A stretch of DNA of 64,000 bases. It comes from Dermacentor variabilis. Taxonomy: Eukaryota; Arthropoda; Arachnida; Ixodida; Ixodidae. This document shows, in pieces, positions 12,307 to 24,290 of this stretch. The DNA is taken from positions 129,876,105 to 129,940,104 of the forward strand of contig NC_134572.1 in the NCBI RefSeq assembly GCF_050947875.1, in the 5' to 3' direction. The notes under the pieces are model-generated. The model was given only the letters and a program-made list of their open reading frames with translations. It was not told the DNA's origin and searched no databases. Positions within the stretch are counted from its first letter, which is position 1; each line of letters opens with the position of its first letter. The position numbers were made by a program, and so were the translations under genes.

Positions 12307-15300
12307 CTTTGTTTAAGGTAAGCATCCAAGAGTAGCTGGTTTCAGAGGACAGCTGTCATCATGATGCTAATGGCATTAAATTTGCACGTCTAGCAAAAGC
12401 TGGGTAAAAGACGTCATTAAACAACTTAATGTGATAACCAATTTATGCCATTTTTTATGTTCATTTGGCACATGCGTCATAAGTTGTATACTATGTACAT
12501 TTCCTGGCAAGTCAAAATATAGCAGTCTGTTTTTTGACTCGCCACTTTAATATTGAATTTCCGGTGCCCCACCCGTGATGCAAATGTGTTCTCAAACACA
12601 ATATGGTATTCATTTACCGTTAAATGATTTGGAGTAAAGATGGTTATATTTAAAAGAAAATTTGGATTCTTGTAAATGCTATGATCAGAGCTTCTGTTCT
12701 CACGGGGAATTTAGGGGTCAACATGTAAAGAACAAGTGGTAAAGCACTCATAAAAATAAATGAAAGTAAAAAACTGCTTCCGTACTAGGCTTACTTAAGT
12801 TTAAGGGGAATCGCTTTTACAAAACAGCCGTATTTCTGAAACCACTTCCGCTTCCTCAGTTTTTGTAGTTTTTATGCTCTCACAAACGTAGTTTCCGAAT
12901 GGCGACATTCACATGCGTGCATTATTATTTCATTCTTAGCGAATTATAGCACATCGCAAACGCGACGCTTCTGTTCTCATGCCTTGGAAATTTCATAATT
13001 TCTAAGAAAAAAAAAGAAAATAATGAAATTGACAAAGAATATAAAGGAATACTAGTACTAGTAGCTCCAAGTATGACTTAGTTGCTCTTTCAAATGCAAC
13101 AAATCTCGTTCAAATAGGCTCGGTGGTTGCCAAAGGCGAGAATTCTTGCGCTTTGCGCGTATAGCACTCGAATATCAAGGGTGCACGGTATCTCTCTGAA
13201 AGCGCGGGCATAATAACGCGGCCATGCTCCCCACGCACCGGATCTTATTGGCGTCTACTTTTGCTGATCTATGTTATTTGGTCTGCATCGCTTCTTACTC
13301 TGGCTATCACGAGTTCTGGTTTGGAGTAACTTCTCGCAAAAGCTTCTTTTGATTCCTGCGCTGCGCCACGCCTGCGTGCGCCAGAGAGATAGAGAAAGAG
13401 AGCGGGGGGGGGGGGGGGGCGAGAGAGGGAGCGAAGGCGCGAAAAAAGAAAGAGAAGACAAGTGAGATAAAAGCTTGTAAATGTCACGTGTAGATATCTT
13501 ATGGCCTATATTGGTTCGGCGAAAACACGTCGTGCACACCGACAAAACGCGCTGGTGGTCTCCTTCAATTCTACTGCTGGCACCCAAGTATCATCTGCGC
13601 TTGTTGACTGCGCTCGAGATGGCGGTTCGTAAGAGTTACGCACTGGCGCTTTCTCACCGAATGGCTCACAATACCCGGTTCGCACGCACTGTCGGTTAAA
13701 CCGCTTCAGATTCATTCCTAGAAATCGAAACAGTGCATTGTTGCAAATTGCGCGGCCGATTCAAAGCGTTCACTTCACCAGTGAGACTATAGGAAAGAAA
13801 AAGAAAGAGAAAGGAATGAAAGAAAGTGAAGAAAAGAAAGCTAAGAAGGAAGCTCAATGAATTCTGTTATTTTTTACTCTTGATATCATCGCAACTTTGA
13901 ATCCCGGGGAGGAGGAGAGGGGAATAAGGCGCAAGGTTTCTAGTCATTTAAAGATAACGTTTATTTTGTAGTAGCTGTTCACTTTGCAAGCCTTGTCAAC
14001 GTTCGGAGTCATGCGGAGCGCGACGGCGACGATTCCAGACCACGCAATTGACGCACCAATCACGGCAACAACAGATTACCGAAATTACAGCTTTGCAATC
14101 CCTTGTCAATGGCAAGAAGTTGGAACATACCTAAGCACATGACAAGCTTTGACGCGCAAACAGAACTGACTTACGAGAACCTCTGCTAGAAAATAACTGT
14201 CGAGCATGCTCCGCGCTACACGTATAACTGAACTGCAATGAAAATTGCCGGCTCAAGCATTGGAAATTCGAGGCAACTCCGAAGACTTCAAGCTTTACCG
14301 CGGACGTGGTCTTTTTACAGTAATGGACGTGATGGTTTGCGCTTCTGTTGCATCCTCCTTCCGTCTCATCATTCCTGTCTACAGTTTTTCTATAGGCAAC
14401 TCAAAGCGAAGATTTTGCCCTTCTACCTGCGTTTCGCCCAACTGAGGGGAAAAGGAAGAAAAGAAAAAGAAAGGAAGGAAGAAAAATTGGGGGAAGAATG
14501 GGGATGGGTGGAACATCGCCCAAGACAAACTTGCTTTTCCTCCAACCAACTGCTACTATAACAGTGGAGGGCGATTAGCGACGACTGTTGCCCAACGTAC
14601 CTGACACTTTTCGCACTCTGCAGACCCCGAATAGTGGCGTCGTTGTCACCGTCGCCGTTTACCGCAATCTTAAGCGTACCTACCACACCTCCATCCGCTA
14701 GCAGAGAAGAAGGAGAGAGAAAAAAAACTCGTGTCCACGTTTATATGAGAATCACGTGGGATGTAATGTTCCGCGGATGAAACGTGGGCCAAACAGAGGC
14801 TTCACATCGCTACGGTGTCGCCGGTCAACACTGCAAGTGGCGCCGTCGGTGGCTTTAACAGCGCGATCATTGCGACGCCGGTGAGGTGTTCCCGGGCTGG
14901 ATGTTTTGCTGGGGCCTCAGTTGTGGCGTGGCCTTACATCTGTTACAGAGTGGGTTTCGCTGACGTGCAGGCGGCTGAGAGAGCGACGAGCGTGACCGAC
15001 GTACGAAGTGACTGCGCAGGCACTCGGGTAATGTTGAGTGAAAGTGTGGACGTTCAAAAGTAGGGCGTCCCTCTCCGTTAGCCCGCGCTTTCTTTTTGAT
15101 ATATTTTCGTTCGTGTATCCGCGCCGTATTTTGTTTCTGCGGGAAAGCCGTTTGCGAGTGCTTAGGCGAGCCGAGATCTGACACAGAGAGATGTGGAGGA
15201 CCGCGGTTCCTTAGGAGTGAGGCGAGGGAGCTAAGCTCGGATGTGTAACCGCGGCCGCTGGAATCTACCCCCGCGTGTTTGTGGTGTGATACAGGATTCG

Positions 15301-16837
15301 AAGCATTCGTGGGCGTCTTGTTGGTGCCTGCGAGTGAGCTGAAGTGTGCGAACGGAACGCTATGGGCCACAAGAGGGCAAGAAAAGTGACGAAAATTTAA
15401 CGAAAGAAACATTGCAAGAAAGCCAGTGTTAGCTCGAGGAAAGGGCGACTGCGGAGGTTATTCGACTTGAGGAGGATTTCTGTGCGTTAGTAGTATTTGA
15501 AGGACGATAACGCTGTTCGTTAGTTGGTTCAAAATTTGGAACGTGCGAACCAATTTTCGTACGTTATTGTACTTTCTTTTAAACATTCTTTTTTATATAC
15601 TGCGAACCTTCTGGAGGTACATACCGGGCGGTGACAAAAATGGCTCCAAGTAAGTGTGGGCACAATGAAATGCCAGAGTAGTGGGCTGTGGCAATGTCGG
15701 CGAACAATTTCATTCATTAAGAGTTATAGAAAAAAATGATCACATAAAGTACTTGCAGATGGTGCCATTTGGTATCACTTGATGCGCATGCTAGTGTCAA
15801 GCAATGTCGAAATATTCAGGGCGTTAGTTAGAAAACAGATCATACGTTGGATTTACTGCTACCAAGGGATGAAAGAAATTCTAGTCTGAGTTGTTTTCTG
15901 CGATATTCAAGGACTCGTATATGCCAATAATTTGCGTAAGCTCGGATTCGGTAAAAGCTTTCGTTAAAAATGGATAGCCATAATCTATTTTTTCCCATTT
16001 TGTTAGTATTAACTTCAGTAACAGAGTATCAGATCAAACAAGCTTAGTCAAGCCTCAAGGTATGGCCTTATAAATGACGTGCAGCTCAGGAGTTCTACAC
16101 TAGCGGGTGGGACAGCGCATTCTTAATCTGTGTAGCTCACAGATGACTGAAGCACAAATATCGTCAGTTTGCTTGTTCGAGAAGAGATTATTGGTAATAA
16201 TAATCTCTAACTAATTATAATCTGTTATTTTCTGTACTGGCGACACTACGATTGCCGAGGTGTTCGTAAGTGGGTCTTTGTTGCGTGCGACGCGTAGAAG
16301 AACATAGTACAATAGACGACCAACAACTAGTATGCTTAAACCACAGTAAGGCACAAATAAATTATACATGGTTCATAGATCGTAAACGTACATGCTTTTT
16401 CGTAATCTACTGTGTCTAAGATTTCAATACAGCGCGAAGAGACTCGGAAAAATGCTTGAAGTGATGTGTGGTGACATCTTTAATGACGACACTGGAAGAA
16501 ACCTAGGCGAAATCGGGTCATTACCCACTGGTGGACGGCAGTGTGACTAAAAAGGTTTCAAAAAATCTCTTCGAAGATGACGCACTCTTCCTCTGCCACG
16601 GAGCCACGCGGGGCTGGTGAAATTCTGCGGCGTCTTCTCCTCGAAACTCTCCTCGCCAATTGTTGAAGATAGTTTTCTGTCGCGTTGAAGCGGCGCAACG
16701 GACATCATTGGCATAATGTGTTGGAATTAAGAGCCGTTAATTGCCGTAAAGGCAATCACGACCGCAGTCTGCGTGATCAGCTTTAGATTGATTGCTTCTT
16801 CGAGTATCTTGCATGGCCAGTGTAACTATGAAAATAC
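12307..16837. other. Unrecognised spacer
   Basis: About 4.5 kb without a supported gene or named repeat. It contains a G-homopolymer near 13406-13419 inside a purine-rich tract (13381-13465). There are GC-richer parts at 13480-13700 and 14800-15400 with frames up to 181 codons on the minus strand, but none carries a motif. A large tick intron or intergenic DNA is equally possible. Confidence 0.4.
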
Positions 16838-17077
16838 AAAATTAAATTCAGGGGTTTTAGATGCCACAACCGCGATCTCAAAATGAGCTATTCGGTAGTG
16901 GGGACTCGGGATTACTTTTGACCACCTGCGCTTCATTAACGTGCGACTAAATAAAACTGCACGAGCGTTTTTACTATCCGCCCTACTTGAAATGTGGCCG
17001 CCGCTGCCGGGATCGAACCTTCGACATCGAGCTCAGAAGCGCAACGCCATAGCCATTAGGCTACCACAGCGGGTGCA
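16838..17077 (-). mobile_element. Ruka-like SINE
   Basis: On the minus strand the tRNA-like head lies at about 17077-17000 ('tggtagcctaatggctatgg' read on that strand; B-box near 17005-17020). The conserved SINE body follows ('gaccacctg' and 'aacgtgcgactaaat' as seen on the plus strand), and it ends near 'ggggttttagatgccacaac' at about 16851. It is full length compared with the other copies (about 235-245 bp) but diverged. No clean target duplication was seen. Confidence 0.75.
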
Positions 17078-18537
17078 GCGAAACTTTCGTTTCCTACTTT
17101 GGTAAGCAGTGTTTCCTTCGTAAAACGCCAATGGAACTAACCACATAAAAACCGAATGGTCAACACTGCGTCAGAAGTGCGCGTTTCGAGCCTTAACGTC
17201 GCATGCAAAGAGTTTTTTCAATAGCGACATGGCCGAAACTTGACAGAATAACAGAGGCGCGGTTACCTAAGGGCTACGGTGGGCTCTCGTACGACACGTT
17301 GCATATAAGAACGTTACGTGCACCTACCGTTGAGCAACAATGTGCAACTGAGGCGCGCCGACGACGATACCGAAGTGAAGATAATTTATTTTTATTTTTT
17401 CAGAAAGCGAGAAGACCAACGTTCCGGTAATAGCAGCTTCAGAGGGCGGATTCGAATTTCACGAGGTATGCGAAATTTCGCAGTGTGCATCGATGTTCCG
17501 GGAACCATCACATGGCTAGTGTTTCCGTTATTTCGCCCTATCTCTACCGCTATTTTCGGCTGAATACGCATTCTGTGCATGCGGTGCATACCCCTTGAGC
17601 TCACCATGCTCCCGCTGACGCAGCGAGTCGTGCTCCTTTTTTTTTTTGCTCCGCATGTCTCATTTTGCGACGCAGGAAAAAGATTCGCCAGCGTCTGTTC
17701 AAACGAGTTTCCGACTAACCTATCGCACAATATCTTGTGGAATGTCAGGTGCGAGGAGTCAAATGCCAAGAATGAATGTCCTCACGTGAATTAAGGTTCA
17801 AGCTCCGCGGAACCGCGTGAAATTTCCGCGTCCGATGTAGCTCAGAAGTATAACAAACGCAGAGTAATATATGATATTCCACGAGCTTGAAGAACAGACC
17901 TACAAGTGAGATCAAAGAACATTCCTGGTCGCACTTGTAGGCCCCTCCATCTCTCACGTTCTTGAACCGTTCTACTGAAGACGCCGAGGTGAAAAGTAGC
18001 GGATTTCACTGCGGAAGATTCCTCCCAGCCATGCTTCTAAAGTTCAAAATAGTACTGACAGAATCAAGCGAAAAAGAAAAAGGAAGACCACAGTGCACAG
18101 AGAAGCCCCACAGTACTACGTGACGTTTCCGAGTATATTCAGCCGGCGGGTCCAGCAGACTACCTACCAAAAAGAGGTTTGCAAGGCCCCAGTAGTTTTC
18201 AGTATCATCATCATCATCATCACCACCACCATCCTGCTCTTTCCTAGTTTTCAGTATACCTTACATTTATTTTGTTCTTTTTTTGCCTCCTTTGTGCCCG
18301 GTAGAGAGCTCGAGCTTCACTGAATATGAGTTCTGCCCGTTGGCAGACTTCTTCGATGCTTTAAGCAGGGCACGCGCACAAGCCTAATGTGTAAAACAAG
18401 CTATAAATAAAGCACGACCCTCTCACGCATGACTGGCGTATACCATCGCGGGGTAGCGCATGCTCACGGAGAAGAGAGGAATGTGTGCGTTTGGCACGAC
18501 AAACGGAGATGGACAATGCGGACACGAAACTACAATG
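17078..18537. other. Unrecognised spacer
   Basis: No supported gene. A short ATC/ACC trinucleotide run lies at about 18208-18232. The remaining sequence shows no motif-bearing frame. Confidence 0.4.
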
Positions 18538-19318
18538 TACGACAGTGAATCAGAAAGTCTTCGCCCCTACTTTTGATTAGCCCGAATAAGGTACATACAG
18601 GTAATTACGAGTATACGTACTATTATACGTACCTTACACTATTTTTTCCACAGAGTCCCCACACCGGTTCCGACATTTGTCCCATCGCAGCATTAAATTT
18701 GAAATGCCCCTGCGGTAGAATTCGCCCGGCTCACTGTGGAACCACCGTCAGACCATAATGTCTCGGCTTCACCGTTGCACGTGAATCGCTGTCCTGCCAG
18801 GAACTTCTTCAGCGGATTGAAAACGTGTAAGTCGCTAGGGGCGAGGTCCGGACGGCATGGTTTGTGGTTCAGACACTCCCATTGAAATGACCGGACTTTG
18901 TCGGCGGTTCTGATTGCCCCATGTGACTTCGATCGCATTGTCGCGGAGGATAACGGCGTTGTCCACATCGAGAATCCCTCGGCGTTTTCGGCTGGTGGCA
19001 GCCAGCAGACGTGACAGCGGCGAAGAACAACTGTCGGCAGCATTTCTCTGTGGATTTCGATGGGCGTTCGTCCCTTGCTCCCCATAGAAAACGAATCACA
19101 CACTCCGTTGCTCGCACGCTGTGTACGTGGGAAGCACAACAGCCATCTTCAACAACGGACAGCAGCGCCGTGCCGTGGAGCCACCGGCAGATATGGCCGG
19201 GTCGGTCCAAGTAACGTCCACCGCTGGGAATGGATACGTCTGAACTTCGCAGTTACAGCCATAATTTGGCAAAAAAAAGAAAGAAGAACGGGCAAAGACT
19301 TTCTGATTCGCCCTCGTA
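18538..19318 (-). mobile_element. Internally deleted mariner transposon
   Basis: Both ends carry inverted copies of a roughly 29-bp terminal repeat. The left end reads TACGACAGTGAATCAGAAAG and continues 'tcttcgccc'. The right end on the minus strand reads TACGAGGGCGAATCAGAAAG and continues 'tctttgccc'. A TA dinucleotide flanks each end, the target duplication expected for Tc1/mariner elements. At 781 bp it is shorter than the roughly 1.3 kb usual for the family, and the transposase inside lacks its middle part. It could move only with transposase supplied from elsewhere. Confidence 0.85.
18640..19215 (-). pseudogene. Mariner transposase remnant
   Basis: Minus-strand frames hold pieces of a D,D34D mariner transposase, which would cut and paste the element at TA sites. 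The N-terminal piece (about 19115-19040) includes VIRFLW and, in a shifted frame, RTPIEIHREM. The second catalytic aspartate sits in VILRDNA near 18950. The third is in RPDLAPSD near 18830, followed by LKKFLAGQRF. Between the N-terminal piece and the RDNA block the first catalytic aspartate and several hundred bases are missing. A frameshift also separates the RDNA and PDLAPSD blocks. It cannot encode an active enzyme. The family call is firm because of the PDLAPSD block and the matching inverted repeats. Confidence 0.8.
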
Positions 19319-20159
19319 CTTGTAAGACATTGCGGAGCCTCGTTTACACTGTTAAGAGGGACCTTAAGAATCTTGTACACACAACAATAATGTCCACGAA
19401 CGGAAATACTACAACTTAGGTGATGTGCAGCGCTATATTTAGTTTTGCTGAGGTATTACTGATGTTTGGTTGAGTGGGTGTATAGATTAATCTTGAGTAA
19501 GAGCTTAAGAACCATCGGGACCGGCGCTGAAGATGTTCTCCCTTTGCTTCTTCCGTTCTTGTCCGTGTCACGTTTTTGCTTTGTGTTACTTTAGTTGGGA
19601 CATATTGGAATTAAAAAAGAAACAAATGGTTTAAACGTAACACGGAGTCCTAAAAGGCTGCGCTATTCGTAATGCATCATCTATGCTAAAGCGCTAATTA
19701 TGGCACGGACCAAATACGTAAGAAGGAACGAAGACAAAGCATGACTTCTATGGTACAATGGAAACAGGAATATATACCGAATGTTTTTTTTTAAATACTG
19801 CACAGAGGTTTTGCAAAATCGCGTTTGGCAGCTAGAGAGCATTGTTCTATTTCTTGAGTTGAAATACTCAAAGAGGCGGGCGTTACTTGCACAGAAAATC
19901 GAATACATATTTGCATATTCAGATGACACTAGTCTGGATATATTCATTCCAAACGCACGCGAAGAAATACACGGGCATTAAAATTTCTTTTGTGCTTCTA
20001 CGCATTAAACGACGCTTTGTTAAAAAAATTACCGACGATTACGTTACTTCCTAATGCGAAATTTGAGCGCAGCAAATAAGCTGTTTCACCTTTTCGATAG
20101 ATTGAGGCAAAGAAATCGAGCAACACATGCATGCGCTATCATATAATTTTTTTTATTTT
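19319..20159. other. AT-rich, no recognised feature
   Basis: No supported gene or repeat was seen between the mariner and the short STPR-like frame. Confidence 0.4.
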
Positions 20160-20327
20160 TCACACGTATTCCTTTAACAAAGACTCCACTAGGTAAGCTT
20201 CTGCTTCGGCGGCACGCACCTCTGGATTCTGACGGTGACGGCGCTGGGCCTCTGCTCTGGCAGCTCGTTTAGCAGCAGCAGCAGCAGCAGCAGCAGACGG
20301 AGGACTTCCATCGGTCGTCTCGCTCAT
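20160..20327 (-). CDS. Candidate 55-aa protein with an STPR-like basic repeat
   Basis: A complete minus-strand frame starts at ATG 20327-20325 and stops at TGA 20162-20160. It encodes MSETTDGSPPS, then eight alanines from a GCT run, then KRAARAEAQRRHRQNPEV, then RAAEAEAYLVESLLKEYV. The R-A-E-A-x-R-R-x-R-x-N-P-E-V-R-A-x-E-A-E-A pattern resembles the 23-residue STPR repeat, a basic helical DNA-binding repeat described in the silkworm protein FMBP-1; that comparison is from memory. Usually several repeats occur in tandem, and here only about one is present before the frame runs into unrelated residues, so this may be a truncated copy. Upstream, on the coding strand's 5' side, lies a CpG-rich interval that could hold its promoter. 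No RNA evidence is available. Confidence 0.45.
   Translation of the reverse strand: MSETTDGSPPSAAAAAAAAKRAARAEAQRRHRQNPEVRAAEAEAYLVESLLKEYV
20271..20296. repeat. (AGC)8 microsatellite
   Basis: Eight AGC triplets in a row encode the alanine run of the short minus-strand frame. Confidence 0.9.
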
Positions 20328-21083
20328 GGCTCAGAAAGAACTGGCAGATAATTTCGCAGTGGCGAACGGCAGCGGCAATTTCGGCTCGGGCGGTGCACAT
20401 ATACAGATCCGCCGCCACCGATCTGGCTCTCTGATTGCCACCGCACAGGGGTTGCATTGGAGGAGGAGCGAAGAAAGGAATTAAGTTCGAGCCGGCGCTT
20501 TGACAACCGGGGACTCGCAGGAAGAGGGGGGAGGGGGGCGGCGTGTACACCCAGCGGCAAACGATGGGGGCAGAAGCGCGCGCAGCAAGCGGACAACACG
20601 ATAAAGGGAGGAGGGAAGAGATAGCAGCGACTGACTGATGCCGCTGACGCCGATAGTGAGTCAACCCCAGCTGCTGGGTTGGTTTCAGGGACAGCGCCGC
20701 CGATGCCGACACACACAATATGATATCCTCGCTTCCGCAGCGCTAAGAACCAGGTCTAGCCGTGGGAAGGTGGTCACGTATTCGTCGACGTGCCGAGGCC
20801 TACGTGAAATAACCGGCGCGTCGGCAACTGAAGAGCACCCTATCCGCCACACAAGAACAGGGGGAGGGGACCCTTTCCTCCTCTTTCTGCATGGCGGCGA
20901 CGGTGTTCTATGCAGTCACGTTATCTTGACTCTCTCGCGGCGTCAGCGGCATCCAGCGGTATCAGTCGGTCGCTGCTAGCGCTGGGGGGATGAAAGGGGG
21001 GCGGAGCTGGTTACGAGGCCGACGACAACGCCGACGACGACGCGAAACCCAGGAACGGACGCCAAAGAGCTGCGCTCTAAAAG
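20328..21083 (+). promoter_or_regulatory. CpG-rich interval with candidate initiator and 5' splice donor
   Basis: The interval is rich in CpG and lies between the minus-strand STPR-like frame and AT-rich DNA. Near 20959-20965 is an arthropod-type initiator-like TCAGTCG, and at 21083/21084 an AAG|GTAAGTG sequence matches a strong 5' splice donor. An untranslated first exon of about 120 bp (roughly 20961-21083, plus strand) would fit, and the layout would then be divergent with the STPR-like frame. There is no TATA box, and no second exon can be identified, so this is suggestive only. Confidence 0.25.
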
Positions 21084-24000
21084 GTAAGTGGAACAGCAGT
21101 GAATTTTTACCGCAAGTTTTATGGCGCGTAATTTGAAGGCCTTGCCATCGTAAGAATTCGTTCCAAGCTGACATCCGTTCTGAACTCACCGGTTACGATA
21201 CGTAAACTGCAATATGTCTCGTAAATAATTAGTTACAAATTTAATAGCAATTTTTTTTATTTGTCCATTATGTATCTTGATTTCTAACTAAGTGATGTCC
21301 ACCTCACTGAGGAATCCAGCTCAAGGACTGCAATCAATTTATCTGGCATATATGATAAAAAAAGCTGCATAATCAAAAGAAAACTGCCAACCCCCAATAT
21401 ACATGTATTTTAATTTAAAAAAAAAAAAACGTAAATGAACAACGCAGAGTATTGCAGCAACGTTTCACAGAAAAATCAAAGTGATTGCCATGCATTTTTT
21501 CGTGAATACGCGGCTTCACCTTTATTAACCTTTCGCCATGCCTGGTAATAGGAGAGAGGAAACACTTCACGAAGGATTCTTCGAATTTAATTATCTTAAT
21601 GTGACGATCTGGGCCCATTACCGAACACACCAAGCATATGAAGTTTATGAAGTTTGCACTTTTCTGGATATAGAACTGGAGAATTCATGAAATTCTTAGC
21701 GTTCTATATTTTTTTAACCTGTCTTTCTTTAAATTTTTTAAATATTGCTCAGATGTACATTTGAGAACAACGAAGCAAAAGGACAACTTTTCGTGCTTTG
21801 CTTTATCACTTGATAGTGTGTCAAGGGCTTTATAGAGCCGCGTTCACAGTACCATCTGCGCTAACTGTGACTCAAAAAGTAGGTTGCGACCAGCTCCAGT
21901 CGATCACATTGTTCGTTCCCTCCTTTAACTTGCAAATTTTAGCAGTGTTTACATTTGTTTTATATATTAAACACAGCTATGTCGATAACTACCCGTACTG
22001 AAACAAACAAACAAACAAACAAACAAACAAACAAACAAACAAACAAGCATCAATTTCGTGCATGACACACAAGTCGCGCATGATGCTACAAATTAAAGTC
22101 TTGGAACACGGCGGCACCTTTGCAGCTTTTCTTCCGAAGGCATATGGGAAGCTTGCTCGGGGGGTCACGTGACGACCGAAAGGTGCCGCGATAGTGCGAC
22201 TGCCTCATGTGGATGGAGGGAGAGGAGGAGAGAAACGAAGTGCCTGTAGGTGTCAAATGTCAGCGCGATACAGCCGGGTGGTACTAAGCTCAATCTGGAA
22301 AGGCTGCGACAGCCCCCCCCTTTCACCGCAGTCTGGCGAAAGATCTTATGCAACCAGAAACTTCGCGTCAGTGCCCCATGCTTTGTTTTCTCGCAAGCAT
22401 CCGAAGAGGGCGCGAAACTCCCCTTTTATTTACAAGAGTATTATGCTTCACATTTCACGTGTACTGTGCTGTATACTGCCGCGTTCCTTCGCAAGAGGCT
22501 CTCTGATTGTTTTGTTTACATACACTTCTTAGTGTTTTTTTTTTTTTGCGATAGCTGTAATCTGATTGTAGCTCACTCCCACCGGCCCGTGTTCACGTGT
22601 AAACGATACCACAAGTGTTTTGAAACGGTCCAGTGCGTTGCCCTCCCCATTGCCTAGGCAAAGTATTCAAACCTGCAAATACTGTTTTTTTTGAGAGTTT
22701 CCTCGTGTCGTTGCGTTGCTTATACTCTTATGTACAAAAGCGCGTGCTATATACATACGCAGTATTAGGTATGTTATACATGCACAGTACGTTTTATATT
22801 TAGGTTACAAGTGCAAAAGCGCCAGCTATGTGTAAGAGTGCACAGCATCACGAGAACGTTAAGTGGCTAGGAGGACCCGGCGCCGCACTTTTTTTTTTTT
22901 GTGTGTGTGCTGACATCTATTTTTTTTTCATGTCAACAAAAGCGAAAACACAATTTGGCGAAGACATGTAGGGAGTCAAAGCGATGACGTTATATTGCAG
23001 TGTACGTAATGAATGAACTGCGCCGTTAGGTTCTCACACAATTCCATAGATAATTTCGCAGGTCTAGAACAACATTTCATGTTATTTCACAGGGCATATG
23101 TGGTGGGTTACGGTGGATGAGATCGTAATACGCGAGCACCTACGTCACAAGAAAGTAAGTGAAGCAAGAGGAAAGAATTCGTTTTCCCAATTGAAATGTA
23201 ATGTTTCGCAATCTAATTTTCAGTGATCACATTGTACTATGAATTACATTCTTTGCTAATCCACACAGTGGGTACCAGTCAGGCGAATAAAAGGTAAAAA
23301 AACGCTTTCGAACAAGGAGCACAGAACATATGAATTCTTTCTGCGATTAACTGATAAATACTCAAGACATTGTGAGCCTTGTGGAGCTCGCGTTCTCGCT
23401 AGCAATCGCTGTCGTTTCTATCTACTCACTCTTTTTGTCTTTTTCTCGTTATTTTTATCTCAAGAGATCGAGATGCGTAGTTTCTTTTTTTTTACTCATA
23501 AATTCCCAACGTGTTTCCATACAAAAGTTAAACCAAAGTAGAACTCGTCGTGCTAATCTTCTTTCATGTCGCGTTTTGCTTTTAGAAATATCACATATCC
23601 AATGAGGACAGCACGAGTTAGCAAAAGCTGCAGGCCAAAGAATTATACCACCTACTATATGCTGCCTTTTGTAGAATGTCACTTTAAAGATACCTCAATA
23701 TTCCCGAAATAAACTAACTCTTTTTCCTGACTAATACATTTAAAAACAATAAACAAATTGTCATCCCCGGAGTAGAATTATTGATAGTGCATGGCTGTAG
23801 GGTCCGAATCATCGTAAGCAACTGCGAATTTTAAAAGAGCGTGATACATAGTTATCGTATAAGGCCTGCGTAACGTCCAGGTGCACATCGGTCTCGTGGC
23901 AAGAGAGCCGCCGTTAGCGCATCGGGCCTTAGCCGAGCCGTTGTCATCGGCCCCATGGTATACGCTGAAGCAGACAGTGCTGCTTCGGCTTTGCGTTGGC

Positions 24001-24290
24001 CGGTCACTATAAGAATTGACTTCCTGAACGAAAAATTCTCTATCCGTGTGATGCAAAGAGGAGATGCTTTCTCTCGGAAGACACTACCAAACTGAATCAC
24101 AGCGATTTACTGCTAATTCGCAGCACCGAAGATCGTAAGAGAGAGGGAAAAAAAAAGATAACACGCCGACGCCCGAGAGAAAGAGAGGTAAAATACACAC
24201 GCTAAGACGTCTAAGGACAGCGCTAACGGACAAAGCACGGAGTGTATGGGGCTAGCTAATACGGAAGGAATAAAACCGACAAAGGCGCAA
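21084..24290. other. AT-rich spacer, no gene recognised
   Basis: About 3.2 kb of mostly AT-rich DNA. Short frames do not carry motifs. The only clear structures are the (AAAC)n tract at 22001-22045 and several T-homopolymers. If the donor at 21084 is real this could be intron, but nothing proves that. Confidence 0.35.
22001..22045. repeat. (AAAC)11 microsatellite
   Basis: Uninterrupted AAAC repeats for 45 bases, ending at AAGC. Confidence 0.95.

Noticed and set aside
18202..18236. ATC/ACC run as another LINE 3' tail
   Set aside because: No LINE coding block is attached on either side; a plain microsatellite is simpler.
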